Below, piece after piece: positions 1-13,431 of a stretch of DNA of 64,000 bases. The stretch is from assembly GCA_008692225.1 (NCBI GenBank), contig VICG01000006.1, positions 1,307,501 to 1,371,500 of the forward strand. Reading direction: 5' to 3'. The notes under the pieces were generated by a model. The model had not been told where the DNA came from. It ran no database searches and saw only the letters and a program-made list of their open reading frames with translations. Origin of the DNA: Monilinia fructicola (lineage: Eukaryota > Ascomycota > Leotiomycetes > Helotiales > Sclerotiniaceae). The stretch's first letter is position 1. Each line of letters starts with the position of its first letter. A program made the translations under genes and the position numbers.

Positions 1-3000
1 TTCCGATCTAATCCGAATGTATGTCGTGTAGTGAGCGGTAACGTTGCGACACGTACGGATGTATCAAGTATTATGCTGTGATATACGAGATTATTCTCGA
101 ATACACGAAGAAGGATAAGAAACAGCATACAGATAAGAAGTACGACAGATCGCGCGGCAATAGTACGATATCGAAAAGTATTTTGATCCTCCTCCGACGA
201 ACAGCGTTATCTTGTGGTCACCATATGCATATCACTTCTACTTGATTAGAGAGTTCCACATGAACATTGTGCGAGACAAGAATATTTGCATACTGCTACA
301 CCACTTATGTGTTGCTTTGGTGAGGTATTCATACTCGGTGTGGCATATTCGCAGTGCAGCGTGGATGACGCATGGAAGCTTCTGTGTTGCTGATATGGAT
401 ATAATCAGATATCTACGAGACACCTTCCATATGTGATATGGAAAGTGGTTATTTGTGTTCGGTTTTCGTCGTACTGTGATGATGATCTGGATACTTTGGC
501 TGACAACATGATATTCTATACATGCTTCGTATATCATATACGTTACTTGCGGAGGACGCCGGTATTATTGTTTCACTGATGATTCCAGGGTAAGAGAACA
601 AAAAGATTTGCCTTGTGCTTCCTGCAATATCTTTTTCCTTTCAAACCATCTCAATGGTTCTCTAGCAGATATGAGGATGATATGACTACCTCTACCATCG
701 AAACGGTATCTCATCTATAGATTCATTCTTCAATCTTACTCAATACTTCTTCGTCAGCTTCTCTATAGGTTCGCGAAGACTTTCTTTAGGACTCGAAATT
801 ACGGTTTCAGCGTCAATAAGTTTGTACACAGTAATACTCGATCTATCTTAACTTTTATGCGGAAAACGAGAACTGATACTCCTGACCAGACCTCTTTCCC
901 CTTCCACAGTCACCCGTTCATTGTCATTAATTCCCCATCACCACAGTACACCCCGTCACGATCACCATAAACACCCTAATCATCAACGCAAAACTAGCAC
1001 ACCGAACCTCCAACACGCAGTCTTTCTCACCGCAATTTCATCTCCTCAGGTAATCCATAATTTACGTCCTCGCCCTTACTACCACTATATATCCCCCATC
1101 ATAATACCACTAAGCTATTGCCCACCTCTCCACGCGCAACCTCCCCTCCTAGGATTCCTAGAATATAAAGCAAATCTCGTAAAACCGCGGCTCTGGTAAA
1201 GGTCGAGAAAGTGACGAGCTAGTAGATGCCGAGAGTTTATAGCACACCCTACAGCATATTTTCTTTGGCTACGGTGGCAAATCACTTGTATCATCATCAA
1301 TAGCATCGGTGTACCTAGGTGAGCCTCCAACGAGGTCTTTACACTTCAGCACGGAAAAGCAGGGCAAACCACCACTCTTGTATAAAGGGGAGGAAAGGAG
1401 GAAATAAGTAATCAGCTGTGCGTTCGTTGGCAGGATCGAGTTTGGTGTCTTCATGGGCAAAAGAAGTTGCGGAGTCGTAGGGAGTGATTGTGTGAGATTG
1501 CGCCGATTCTTGGGTCAATGGCGGGTGGTGTTGAGCATTGTCTGGATTTTTTTGGTGGACTTTTCCATTGTTCTCTTTGCTGTGTTTGTTTGTGCTGCTG
1601 TTTGTGCTTGGTCATTGTCATCGTTATTGTCATTGTCAGTGCAAGTTCTCCTGTGATATTACTCATGGTATGGATTATGCATACCGTTGTGAGAATCTTG
1701 AGGCGAGGTCATGCTGGTATATTGCTATACCGCCATACTCATACAGTCGGGGCGGGATTTTGTGGTGGTTATCATCGGTCATTGTTGTAATGCATGCTGT
1801 CGGTTGAAGTTGGCAGGATGCTGGGTATTGTCAGAACTTGTCTTTTTTTCGCAGACATCTAATTGGTTAGTATAGATTATCTACTGGGTAGGTAGCCAGC
1901 AGCAGATATGCAGCTAGATTTAGCGAAGGAGGAAAGACTACGCCCTCACTTTCCAACACCCTTCTTATACCCTCAATTCAATAGATGCTCGTTCTTCAAC
2001 ATCTCCATATACACACTCCCTCCAAATCCCACAGCTTCTCATCCATCTAATCATATAAGGCTATTCCATCTCTCTCAATAAGAGTCAAATCACCAGCCCT
2101 TCACCGCACCTTCTTTTCCATTCTTCAAACTTCAACCTTTAAAGAGAACATCGCTCGTAATAAGGTGATCCATCCCATTGATATTAATCAAGGTCAATAG
2201 GAAACCACAACAGTATCATCTGACTTTTCTCGCCTCGCAAAAAAAAAAAACGTAAATGAGGGGTAAACAACCAAACAGCCAGAGCACGAAGTACTGATGA
2301 TAAGAGATGCGGCGGCGAATATCACCCATTCATCGACAATCACTCATCGTTGTCGGTACATGCATTCTTTAACATACACCAAGAGTGTATTGCTGTCATT
2401 GAATATATTCCACCCAGCTAATATGGGCACAGGTTAAGCGTAACGTGCGCTATCTCCCATCACGATGACGCTCTGCCCTACTCGCTCCCCCCCCTTGGTC
2501 CAACATCTTTGATCCTCTGAGCCATACTGCGAGATAGGACGATAAGGGGAAGAAACGCTGTGCTGTATACTGGTAAAGTCATCTCCCGATCCTTTTCTCC
2601 ATCGTGTGGTCTCCTCGTTCGAGTTGTCAGAAAGGTAAAAAGGAGTCTGATTTTGGAATTTGATATTTTCAAACATTGTCTCGTGATCAGTGACGTGATA
2701 ATATCGAGTGCTCTAAACAATAGAGTTCTGAGAGTGCGGCAGGAGGAATGGGTAGGAGGAGGATGGGCTTGCTGCGGGGGGAGTGGATTGGGGGTAATCC
2801 GATAAGGGATGGTGGTGGTGACCAGATGTTGTTTATGGGTAGAGAGCCCCTGCATGCTAGTGATGAGGGGAACGGGTATGGTTTATCCTCTAATCTCTGA
2901 GAGCGTGGATGATTTCCTAGTGAGATGTTGAGTTTGAGTTTAGATCTGGCTTCGGAGTTCGTCGATTGAATCCAGAACTTGTGCCAAGAGGTTAGATCAG

Positions 3001-3855
3001 GACGGCAATGAGCTGGCGAGTGAGAAACGAAGGGCCTGCGAGAGAAGATTCATCAATTTCCCCAGCACCCGTTCAGTATATAGCTTCTAATAACGAGATT
3101 GAGGCCCTGTCTACTTATGTTCAGAACCGTAAGTTTGGATATCCATGGATAACTACTCGAGTTCAATGTACGAGAGAACAATTCCTATCTTCTAAAATTC
3201 TCATCATTTCAACCACAGAGAACAAAGGTAAAAGGATCAAAGTCAAGCGTTTGATTTCTAAGGAGATAGAATGAGAGATCAGGGTAGATGAACATAAACT
3301 TGACGTTCTGTTGGGGCGTTAGATTTGATGTTGGTAGAGGAGATCAAAGGAAGGGGTTTGTGATACTGGTATCTGGAAATGATGTGTAAGCCTAAGGGTC
3401 GAATATGGACAGTAAGTGATTGTTATAGTTAACGGTGAGGGTGAGCATGGATGGTTCTCATAAGGCTAATGATAATCAATAAAGTTATGCAGTCAAGTAT
3501 GGTGACAACGATGATGATGATGCTGTAACAGGCAATGATAAATCGATAGTATTTATTGGAAAGCATCTTTCAAAATATTAAGTGCACCCCATCGGTATTC
3601 CTACAAGGTTAACTTCTCGAGGCCACAAGATAATAGCGCGAATGATTGTGGATATAGATTATTTTGATCGTGGGGTTTCAGTTCTTCCAAGTTGGAATTT
3701 TATAGAGGCGGAGTGAAAAGGTAGTGAGATTGATCAAAGAGAGTGAATATGAACTGGTAATAAGATTTCCGGCCTATATTCCTACTTCTGCAATCTTTAG
3801 ATATATCCATACCCCATCTTCTGCATTACAACCAATGCATTACAAGCCATCAAGA
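1..3855. other. Long stretch without a recognisable gene
   Basis: Only short open frames occur (the longest about 125 codons), none with a recognisable domain, consistent splice sites or a convincing start context. Pyrimidine-rich tracts at about 900-1130 and 1960-2140 look like fungal promoter or 5' UTR sequence, but no coding frame follows either of them. An 88-codon frame at 3008-3274 (+) was considered and is unsupported. Confidence 0.6.
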
Positions 3856-6800
3856 TCAAGCCACAGAAACAAAGAAACTGTTCTCGCCGTCATTTTTCTC
3901 TACTCTTCCCATCTCGCTAATCACATCCCCAACAGCCATCCTCAGCTTCTCTACCGTTGCTGGACTGTCCAAATTCCAAGCATTCTGCCCCTCTACACCT
4001 CCTCCATCACTTACCCCCAACCCATTATCCCTCCTCGCACTTTCTACCGCCATCCTCAACGCAAAAAATACCCCTGCACCGAGAAACAACGGCGGTTCTC
4101 CTACTCCCTTACTACTCTGAACACTCTTCAGTCCCTGCCACATCTTTCCTTTTCCCTCCTCATCTTTGAGGAACGAAACATTAAATTGCTGAGGAATATC
4201 CGAAAATCCGGGTATTTTATACGTTCCCGGTCCCTTTGTAAAAAGCTGTCCCTCTCGCGTCCAAAGACTTTCTTCCATAGTAAACAAGCCCAATCCTTGC
4301 ACATAAGCTCCCTCAATCTGGCCGTAATCAATAGCTGGGTTAATGGAGCGTCCAATATCCATTAGTATATCTGTGCAGAGGATTGTGTGATGGCCCGTGA
4401 GTACGTCGAGTTCTACCTCGGAAACAGCTACTCCTTGTGTGAAATAGTAGTACATATCTTTCACTTTTTCCTTATCGTAGACTCCCCATTCATACCCAAT
4501 CCGTGGCATTTTCCAGAATCCGCTTGCACTTAGATGAACTCGATCTCTATATGCCGCATGTGCCAGATCTTTCATGCATGCATCCTTTCCCATTGCCTCT
4601 CGATAAGGTGATAAGCGTGCATTTATCTGTTGACAAGCATCCATAACTGCCATGCCATTTAAATCACTCCCGGAACTCGCTGCCGTGGGGCTTGCGTTTG
4701 CAGTCTGATAACTTGATGTGTCTTGTGTGAAGATGGATGAAATTGGTACACCCAATTCTTGAGCGCATATTTGTGCCATTTTGGTATATAACCCCTGACC
4801 CATTTCTGTACCTCCATGGTTCAAGAGGATAGAGCCGTCAGCATATATTTTGATGGAGGCGGATGCTTGGTTTAGGTGGATAGCTGTGGCAAAGGAAAAG
4901 ACCGAATTTGGTAGGGAGAAGAGATATGCCACGTTTACGATATTTGTGTTCTTTGTTGTAGTTTTCGATTTCGAGGAGACGTTGATGGTAGTTTGTTTTA
5001 ATTTTGATTTGGTCCAGAAGAAGCGGGATATGCCAGTCTTGGTCAATAGCTTGGAGAAATGGTGTATAATCTCCTTGTTTGTAGATATTTCTGAGTCGGA
5101 GTTCATCGATGGGTATGTTCAATCCTTCAGAAATAGCAGTCATGTATGTTTCTGCGAAGAACATAGCTTGAGGTCCTCCAAATCCTCGGAATGCCGTGTT
5201 ACTATGTGTGTTTGTCTTGCAAACATGGCCCCTCAACAAACACGTTTGGAATTTCATAGCAATTATCAAAATGAGTCAAACATCTTCCCATGACGGCAGC
5301 TGACATGTCTTGTGAGAAACCAGCGTTATTATACACATCTGCCTCGAGTGCCAATTAATTTACCATCAGACTGGACGCCAACCTTCCATCTAGCTTGCAT
5401 TGGATGCCGTTGTCCAGTTGTGATCATATCCTCATCACGGTTTAACATGCATCGTAGGGGACGTTGAGTTTTCTTCGCTGCGCGACGGCAAGGAGACAAG
5501 CAAGTTGAACACTACGAGATTCTTTACCACCAAAAGCTCCACCCATACGTTTTACTCGAGCATTGACGCGAGAGCTAGGTACGCCGGTCACTTGAGCTAC
5601 AAATTCTTGGGTTTCCATGCTATGAGAAGTTGTTAACAGTCGGAACGAATAGCGATGAATTAACATCCTACCTGTTCTGAGTTGAAGACCACACTTCATA
5701 AGTTCCATCTTCCTTGTTCGGAATAACCAATGCGGCATTTGTTTCCAAGTAAAAGTGCTCTTGACCCCCTATCCTTGTGTTACCCTCAAATATCTTGTCG
5801 CATGATGCCCAAATATCGTCCATTTTATCCTCAATCGCAGCTCCTTTCTTCAAAACCCTTCCGTACGGGAAGTAACTATTTGCATCAATCGCTTCATCAA
5901 TTGTCAGAATAACCGGAAGATCTTCGTATTCAACTCGAACAGCTCTGGCAGCAGCTTGAGCTTGTAGGGCAGTATTTGCATATACCAAACCTATGGGTTG
6001 ACCATGAGAGAACACCTCCCCGTCAGCAAAAAATGGCTCATCTTTTATGATTGATCCCCAAAGATTTGCATCTTTCGGGATACTGTTAACATCGACATAT
6101 CCTAAAGCAAGCCCTGATTCAATTGCTGGTGCCCCAGTCTACTTTAACCAACTTCGCATGAGCACGACTGGATAAAACCATAGCACCAAATAGTTCTCGA
6201 TGCTGCCGAGGCATATCATCTATATACTCAGCTTCACCTGTCGTCTGCTTTAGAGCCGAGAGATGTGGAATTTGTTTTCCAACAACACGTTGTTCGGATG
6301 GATTATGGTTGTCTCTCGTGCCTGAGGAAATTCCCCTATGTATTTCGTTGATAAGATCAGGATCTACCTTTCCAAGACCAATGTCCGCAACGACTTCATG
6401 CCAGAATCTGAAGAATAGAGAAATGGCCAACGTTCGACGATATGACGCCATTCCACCAGGCACGTCGTATTTTCAGGTCTAATTCTGCTGCTAGGATCTT
6501 CATGGATTCACTGAGAGTTGTTAGACTATGCCATGATTTTCCAACTAAATAATTCATGGTTTTGGGTACTTCAACAGTCATTGGTGCCATGCCACCATAT
6601 ACCAAGGAGACTTGAGAAGCGATATAATCCTTATCGAGTCGGACTCGGAATGCAGCTGTCACAATTGCAATATCATCATCCTTTCTCTTGGCTTGCTTGT
6701 ATGCTTTAATGATTTCTCGAGCATCTGGGGGTGACAAGGGAACTCGAATATTCGACTATAACAGCATCAACTGGAAAGTTTCGTTGTGCGATATGAAACA

Positions 6801-8374
6801 AAGAAGTCAGACATAGATAAATCCCTTTTCCCTTGATCCCTGCTCTGAATAGTGAGAATAGCACCCACTGCCATTAGTACAGGATTTATGTCAGAAATGG
6901 GGGAAGCAGTGAAAATATTTCCAGCCAGAGATGCAAACATTGCGAATCTGTCTTCCTGCAAAAGTAACGAAGTTGTTTCCTGATTGCCTCAAAGGCTGTT
7001 CCTCGATGGCCAAGCCTTTGAGAGAGTTTTCGACAAGCTTCTTCAATCTCAGTAAGCGGAGTATTTGCTCCAAACACAATTTCTGTACATAATTGAAGCT
7101 TCTCATCATCATCTGGAATAGTAATTCCTTGAAGCTCTTCAATTTCTGAAACATAAACTGAGACGGGAAAGGATGCGTATTTAACTCGGACTTCAACTTG
7201 AGTTTCACTAGCTCCGCATACTAACTTAGCTGTAGGATATTCTTCTTTGATCAAAAGAAGTTGCTCAAGTGTCGTCGGCAAAAGCCAGATATTGGCATGA
7301 TTTCCATAACGTAACGGCGTTCTGGTAAAATTACGAAGGGCTGGTGGAAATATATGTTCGGTTTGAGAACGGTAGGGAGTGAATGAATGATGAATATCTT
7401 TTGAAATCAGATACCACTGAGCTATTTGGGGAAGTAGTATCTTCGTTGAGGGAACTAGCTGAGCTCTCGGAACGTCGAGCGGGGCTTCCGTCTGAAGAAT
7501 GTTCTGGAGAGCCAGTTCGAGACCCGCATGAATCATCGTTTGGTAGATCTCTACAGCACCCTCCAACCCTTCCGCAAGGGCCGTTTCTTTTGAGATTTGC
7601 AGAGGATCAATTTCTGAATGTGATGGAACATCGGGAAGGCCTGTTTCGGATGCACCCTCATTCACAGGATCTGACCTTGGAATCGATATTTCCCCTTTCA
7701 GGTCATCAGTGATAAAGGTCTTTGCAGCTTGCAAAATGGGTTTGTACCCAGTACATCTGCAAAGGTTTCCGTCCAAGTGACCTTCTAGCTCTACATCACT
7801 TGCAGATAGTTGAAATACCTTTGATATCGGATCGTAAGAATTCCTAATTAGGGCATACAACGACATGACAATACCAGGAGTACAAAATCCACATCTGGAC
7901 ATCACAATCAGTAAAAATTTACAGAATTATTGGTGCTATTGAAAACATCTTACTGTGATCCGTGAAGCTTTGCTATCCGTTCTTGTAATGGGTGAGGATG
8001 ATCTGCATCTCCAATTCCCTCGATGGTGATGACATGCTTTCCAACGGCTGTAATTCATTAATTGTAATCAACCAAAGCATTCCTACGATAACTTACCTCC
8101 TATCAAAGGAAACAAACAAGCATTGACGGCCACATGCTTTATTCTTCGAGAATCAGAAACCTTACTAAAAGTCTGAAGCACAACCGTACAAGCACCACAT
8201 CCTCCTTCGCCGCATCCAAGCTTTGTTCCCTTGAGATCATCTTTGAGATCTAATGAAATCCAGGAGCGTCCATTGAGGATTGGGATTATGGAGTTTTATT
8301 TTGGTTCCATTCAGGTAGAAATCTAGAGGAGACTCTTGAAAGATTGATTGAATGACTGGCTTTAATTGTACCAT
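3856..8374 (-). pseudogene. Xanthine dehydrogenase (purine hydroxylase), frameshifted copy
   Basis: Family role: oxidises hypoxanthine and xanthine to uric acid in purine use, with two 2Fe-2S clusters, FAD and molybdopterin. Visible in order: start ATG at 8374; first cluster motif [13 protein letters not shown]; second cluster motifs QCGFCTPG and NLCRCTG; an FAD domain with HIFPPALRNF; molybdopterin-domain motifs GGAFGGKE, RGFGGPQ, HGGTEMGQG and GEPPLFLGAG; C-terminus ending SFFVSVA at 3856. Introns 8048-8096, 7895-7953 and 5620-5671 have normal splice sites. The frame breaks at about 8238, 7578, 7382 (a 4-bp tandem duplication fits), 6960, 6935, 6775, 6748, 6470, 6132, 5469, 5351, 5229 and 4896. 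Most are one extra base in a run of 2-4. No in-frame nonsense mutation was seen and conservation resumes after each break. It is either a recent pseudogene or an intact gene read through a poor assembly. Family assignment is certain; functional state is not. Confidence 0.88.
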
Positions 8375-8700
8375 GATTGATAGATGAAAGTTTCGAGTGC
8401 AACGAGCCCGAAAGCTGGGGAGAGTTGACTTGAATAGTCATGTTGCGTGTGTGGCTTGATAGGTATGCAGGTATATCACAGCTGATCAGTCAGTCCTGTT
8501 TGGTTGGTTGCTCAACCCTACGGAACCAGAATTCCTACAAAAAAAGTCAGTGAATCAACGTTTTTTCAAAAATATCATGTTTTATAAATATATGGGTATA
8601 TATATATATAGTCTAAATTATATTGTTAATTTAACTATTAAATAGTTAGTTTAATTAAAAAAAGCTTAAAATCTAGTTAGCTTGATTAAAAGAAGCCTAA

Positions 8701-8800
8701 AATCTGTTAGTTTATCTGTGGGTAGTCTAAAATCTGTTAGTTTATCTATAGGTAGTCTAAAATCTGTTAGTTTATCTATAGGTAGTCTAAAATCTGTTAG
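8701..8800. repeat. 30-bp tandem repeat
   Basis: Three consecutive 30-bp units start at 8701, 8731 and 8761 and differ by only two bases (tgtggg versus tataggt in the first unit). A truncated fourth copy runs 8791-8800. A looser relative of the unit (aaatctagttagcttgatta) lies just upstream at about 8669, so the array probably grew by local duplication. Confidence 0.9.
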
Positions 8801-8894
8801 CTTGGCTTAAAATGGATTAGTTTCGTTAAATAGCTTTTAATATTCGTTTAATATTCGTTAATAGCTTTAATATTCGATATACTAATTCTTGAAA

Positions 8895-9030
8895 TACCTT
8901 TTATTCTTTCATTCTTTTCATTTTTTCTTTCATTCTTTCATTCTTTCTTCTTTCTTTTATTCTTTTTTTCATTCTTTTTTTCATTTTTTTATTCTTTTAT
9001 TCTTTTCATTCTTTTATTCTTTTATATTTA
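8895..9030. repeat. Low-complexity TTCTTT pyrimidine tract
   Basis: About 135 bases consist almost entirely of T and C in imperfect TTCTTT, TTCATTC and TTTATTC units on the + strand. This is simple-sequence DNA with no coding content. Confidence 0.85.
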
Positions 9031-11558
9031 AAGGTAAGTTAAAATGATTTTCGTTGAAAATTCGAAAAAGGTAAATTGCTTTTTCCATTCGCTTTCCCCT
9101 CTATTTCTCGCTTTTTTCAACGTTAACACTTTAAATAGGCTCAACAACTTTCGAATCTCTGAAATAGCTTCAATAATAATAATAATAATAATAATGCTAA
9201 TAATGATTGTGCTTATAATTATAATCGTGATCGTGAAATAATCGTCCAAGTGATCGTGAATGCCTCCAAAAATGGATTAGCTCTCATAATAATAGAAGTT
9301 TCGAGAGTCATACTAGCTAGTTATTACTATTAGCTCATCCTTCCACCTTTTAAGTATATGAAGCTATATGAAAGGATTTCTATATAACTCTATATAACTC
9401 TGCAACAAAAACAGGTAGATCGTGAAATGAAATTAGGTTTTTAACATAAGATTCACTGAACTGTCGAAAGGTCAGAATTTTGGTCCCGTAGGGCAAGTGG
9501 TTAAGTTTAAGTCTTCAGCTCACCAGGCTGTATACAAGTAATCAATCACGTGTGGTTGCAATATGCGAGGCGACGGATTTGGTCAGGAATTGTGGGTAGC
9601 AAAATGATCAACATAAGCTATTCAGTCCCTAACCTAGTAACCTTACAACTTGCAAGTAAACAAACGAGAATAACGCTATCGAACCATGGCCACTTCACTT
9701 CATTTCACTTCACTTCACTGCAACATAACCAACCACATGTGAGCCATTTATCATCACCCGGGCAATCTGCTGTTGTGCATGTCAGATAGAGGTGGCTGAA
9801 TCAGGTCTGACAGTAGTTGTGAAGCTGGGTAGGCTTTGCGGAGATGAAAAAACAGTCGATAGTAATTGCTTTGTTCTGATCTATACTAAAGCTGCCGGCG
9901 AGCATTTATTAATTATCATACTAAGGCTAGTTGAGAGTCATTAGTTGGACATCATACTCGACTCGAAAATCGCGAAGCTCACCCTATTCGATCTTTTCTT
10001 ATGGCTCATAGAGCATGCACTCCTCATGAGATGTTTGAGGTATGGGTGTTCACAATCTCGTAGAGAGGGAGAGGGGATAAATGGTGAGTTTGCGAAATCT
10101 GGTACAGTTTTTGATCTTTCCGCGAAAGATGGGCTTCATACAAACACTTCCGCAATCATTTTATAGTTCCAATTTCGTGACTGTTCATCTTCAAGTTATC
10201 TCCGAGGAACTACCACTTACTCAAGGTTCATCCGCACCGCAAGCTGCATGCGGACTGAAATAAAGCCTGTACCTCTTGAGAATCGTTCTCTGATTTTTGG
10301 CATCTCCTGTCTAGCAAATACTCGAGTGATTATACGTTTGATGGAGGCCGAATATAGTGAGATAGGTGCAGCATACGGCATATAAAATTCCAATTAGTGC
10401 ATTCATATTCACGGTGGAATTACCACTATTATGCTATTCCGAGTTCTTCCAGTAGAGTGAATTTGGAGCATTCCATTTGTTAAGATTGGATTTTCCAGCC
10501 AACATGTTGATTAGATGGAAAAAAACCCAACTTCACACATTTAATCAGCCGAAAGAATCCAACGCCTAGGTAAAGTTTGTTGCAAATAACTTGGAGACTG
10601 ATTGAGATAATTCAGAGAGGTGTGTTGACTGAATACTATTGGTGGGTAATTGGTTCTGTTTACAAATGAAACATTTGAAATCAATAGCGCGGGTGTCTAC
10701 AAATCTTGAGGATAGAAAATGCAGAGTGAAGGAACACTCTTGTGAATTCCGAAATCTAAGAAGCACCCAGCTTAACCCAATCGTTTGGAGGATAAAGCTA
10801 TTGAAAGGGGTGGATGACGATTGATCAGTCTACTATGAAAAAGCCTGTCATCGGGCTTTTCCTGTAGTATTCATATCATGAACTCTTGAATTACACGAAA
10901 ATGATCCATTCAACCACTTTTCTTCCGCTACCAAACAAACACACAAAATTATCATTAGCCAACGGAGCTGAGGGTGTAGTGCAGAGTGTTAATACCTTCT
11001 GATCTACCTAAGCCGCAGGCCTGCAAGCACGAAGTTTTGAGCGTAATGAGTATGATTCTTTGGTTCATTGGGATTTCCCATGATGAAACCCGTTCTTATG
11101 GTTGAGTATTTCTAGAACTATGCGGCAGCGAAAGGGGTCGTCGTAAATGCATGAAGATGTTAAGTATTATCCGATCCGGATCTCACTCTTCTCTCGGGGA
11201 TATTGTGTGTGGTATAAAAGATGAAACGTACTCGAGTAGACAAATTCCATCATTCGCTTTGCATTCAATGCAAGTCACTTACGTTTATGTACGCGCACGC
11301 CGAGGCTGACTCTGCCTATGCGATGAATGCAAATTTACCTATGGAAATGCTTGCTTCCAGTCTTTTTCTAAGGAGAAATGAAGGTACTCGTATAATTGCT
11401 GAACGTTACAATCTAGCATGAGGACTTTGTCTACCCTTCGGGCATTCCATATCCGTTCTTACCTAATCTTTGGATTGTTCCTGGGAACCTTTAGAAATCC
11501 AATATTTTTTCGATCTGGAATATATTACAAATCTTATCGCATCGTCTCATTCTCATTC

Positions 11559-13431
11559 TCAAAGCGAAACCCAAGTTTTACGAGAACCAACCTCATCTTC
11601 AACCCGATATCCTAACAACCACGGCGCAAAAGCCTTATCTCTCCATGCCAGCGCCTCTCCCTCCTCTTTCTCTCGCATCTTCCGATCTCGCTCGATTTGT
11701 TCGGGGCCATCTGGGAGATGATAGAGATATTGCTGGGTGTTTCCTCGCTCGACAACGGCTTGAGTACGTGGTGCCCGGAGGGCTTGATACTCACGCAAAG
11801 CATCAATTAGGAAGGGAGATTTTGTTTCGGGAGTTGTGGTGGGGTAGTGGGAGAGAAGCTCCCCGAGGACTGCACCGTCCTCGAGGGACATGCCTGCGCT
11901 GCTGGGTAGTTAGATTGTGGCAAATGTTAGGAGATGATGTTTTTCTTATTGAACATCTGGGAATGAAGATTCCCTCATCCGTAGAACTAGAACGAGTATC
12001 CTAGGTGAGTTCGACCCCTTTATTTACTATTGGGCGTAGTGTCGATACACATGAAAGTAATTGCAAAAGAAACATATTATGGAAAATTATGTGACGGGAA
12101 GAAATGAACCATACCCAGATGCAAGATAGGGAAGAGTTGCATGAACCGCGTCTCCCACAAGAGTAAAATGACCGGAAGGATGACTCCATGAATCTAAGCC
12201 AGGCCGGGTACAGAGACGCCATTTATATACCGACTTACACATACCGAGTAATTTCGATATCCTGGTTGAATGGTAGAAATCCACGTATCAGCAGTAGTAA
12301 TTTAGGCAAAGAAGGAGATAGTAACCTCGGATCCCAATCTTTAAACAAGGCACGCATTTCCTCCACATTACCTTCCAAAGTCGTAGCTCCAGCTGGCATG
12401 TCATCCGGAACGAGAAGAACCATGTTAAACAGTTCGCCACCTCTAAGAACATAGTTGACTGGAACCTTATCAATGCGACGTACTCTTCGAAATATCGATA
12501 GAGCAATGATGAAAAAACATACCAGCATGCATATTCGGCCCCAACCAATAATTCACCTGCGGATTCTTCACAAAGTCTGCTAGCTCCTCATCGGCTAACA
12601 TCTCCTTGGTAGATAACAACAATCTATAGGCCAAATCTCCCGTCAGATGTGGCGCATCTTCTCGTCCTAGCATTACTTCTCGTAGTTTACTAAAGACCCC
12701 ATCAGCACCAACCACCAAATCTGCCCTCCAATTCTTCTCATCCTCATCCTCATCTTCTCCATCTTTCTCTCTACACCTCCCCCCACCTTCAACAACCACC
12801 CTCGCACCCCCCTCCAGAACATCCACTCCCACAATCCTCACTCCAACCCTCACCCTCACCCCCAATTCCCGCGCCCGCTCATACAACCCCCGATGCAAAT
12901 TCGCGCGATGAAAATCCCAATACGCCGTTCCGGGATACGACGCCGCGCTCTCCCTACAATCCATCGCCGAGATGATCTCGCCGTGCCATGAACGCATGTT
13001 CACGTGCGAGGGGCCGGTACTGTGCTGGGAGAGACGGGAGAGGAGCCCCCAGGTGCGGAGAATGCGGGAGGTCGGCGGGAGGACTTGTATTCCGGCTCCT
13101 ACCTTTGGGGGGTTAGCGGGGCTGTGGGCGTGAGGGTGGACATCAAAAGGTGCGACTCCGATCATGGAACGAGAACATAATCTTACATCGCCGATTTCAT
13201 GAGCGGATTCGAGGACGGTGACAAAGTGGCCTGCGAGGGCGATGGCGACAGCGGCGCCTAGACCCCCGAGACCTGCACCGACTATTATCACCTTGTGTTT
13301 TTAGTACTTTCCACACACGAGATTGTGATTGGGGGCCGGAATTGCAAAGGGGGAAAGACAAAACGTACGTTGAGTTTATTCGTTTCGTCGCGGAGGATCT
13401 TCTCTTTTGCTGGAATGATTGGGGTAGACAT
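11559..13431 (-). CDS. FAD-dependent monooxygenase, salicylate hydroxylase type
   Basis: Group A flavoprotein hydroxylase, expected to use NAD(P)H and O2 to hydroxylate an aromatic or related substrate in the cytosol. The start ATG is at 13431. A short first exon ending DETNKLN is spliced to VIIVGAGLGGLGAA, the Rossmann GxGxxG FAD motif. Further along come VGAGIQV, the DG motif LVVGADGVFSKLR, the stretch GELFNMVLLVPDD and the second FAD motif FTLVGDAVHATLPY, followed by SLEDGAVLGELL. About five introns with GT..AG ends join the pieces; the one between YLASG and MSLEDG is long (about 200 bp) and could hide a small exon. The frame is clean. It faces another flavin monooxygenase across about 830 bp, so shared regulation in aromatic catabolism is plausible. 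The exact substrate cannot be read from the sequence. Confidence 0.85.

Larger units (their letters stand above)
8375..11558. other. AT-rich intergenic region with simple repeats
   Basis: No gene recognised. It begins with the XDH upstream region, then a strongly AT-rich island (about 8560-9240) holding a 30-bp tandem repeat, a long TTCTTTT-type pyrimidine tract (about 8895-9030) and an AAT microsatellite (about 9173-9196). From 9480 to 11550 only short unrelated frames occur. Confidence 0.6.

Noticed and set aside
3724..4365. 213-codon + strand frame
   Set aside because: It starts at GTG and lies antisense to the C-terminal exon of XDH, which has clear conservation.
8560..9240. AT-rich island as a repeat-induced point mutation (RIP) relic
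   Set aside because: Base bias fits, but dinucleotide indices cannot be computed here and no parent repeat is recognisable.
9480..9560. tRNA-like stretch (GGGCAAGTGGTTAAG resembling an A box)
   Set aside because: No matching B box, anticodon stem or acceptor pairing could be built.
10837..10863. Hairpin GAAAAAGCC...GGGCTTTTCC resembling a bacterial terminator
   Set aside because: The window is from a fungal nucleus and no gene ends just upstream; likely chance.
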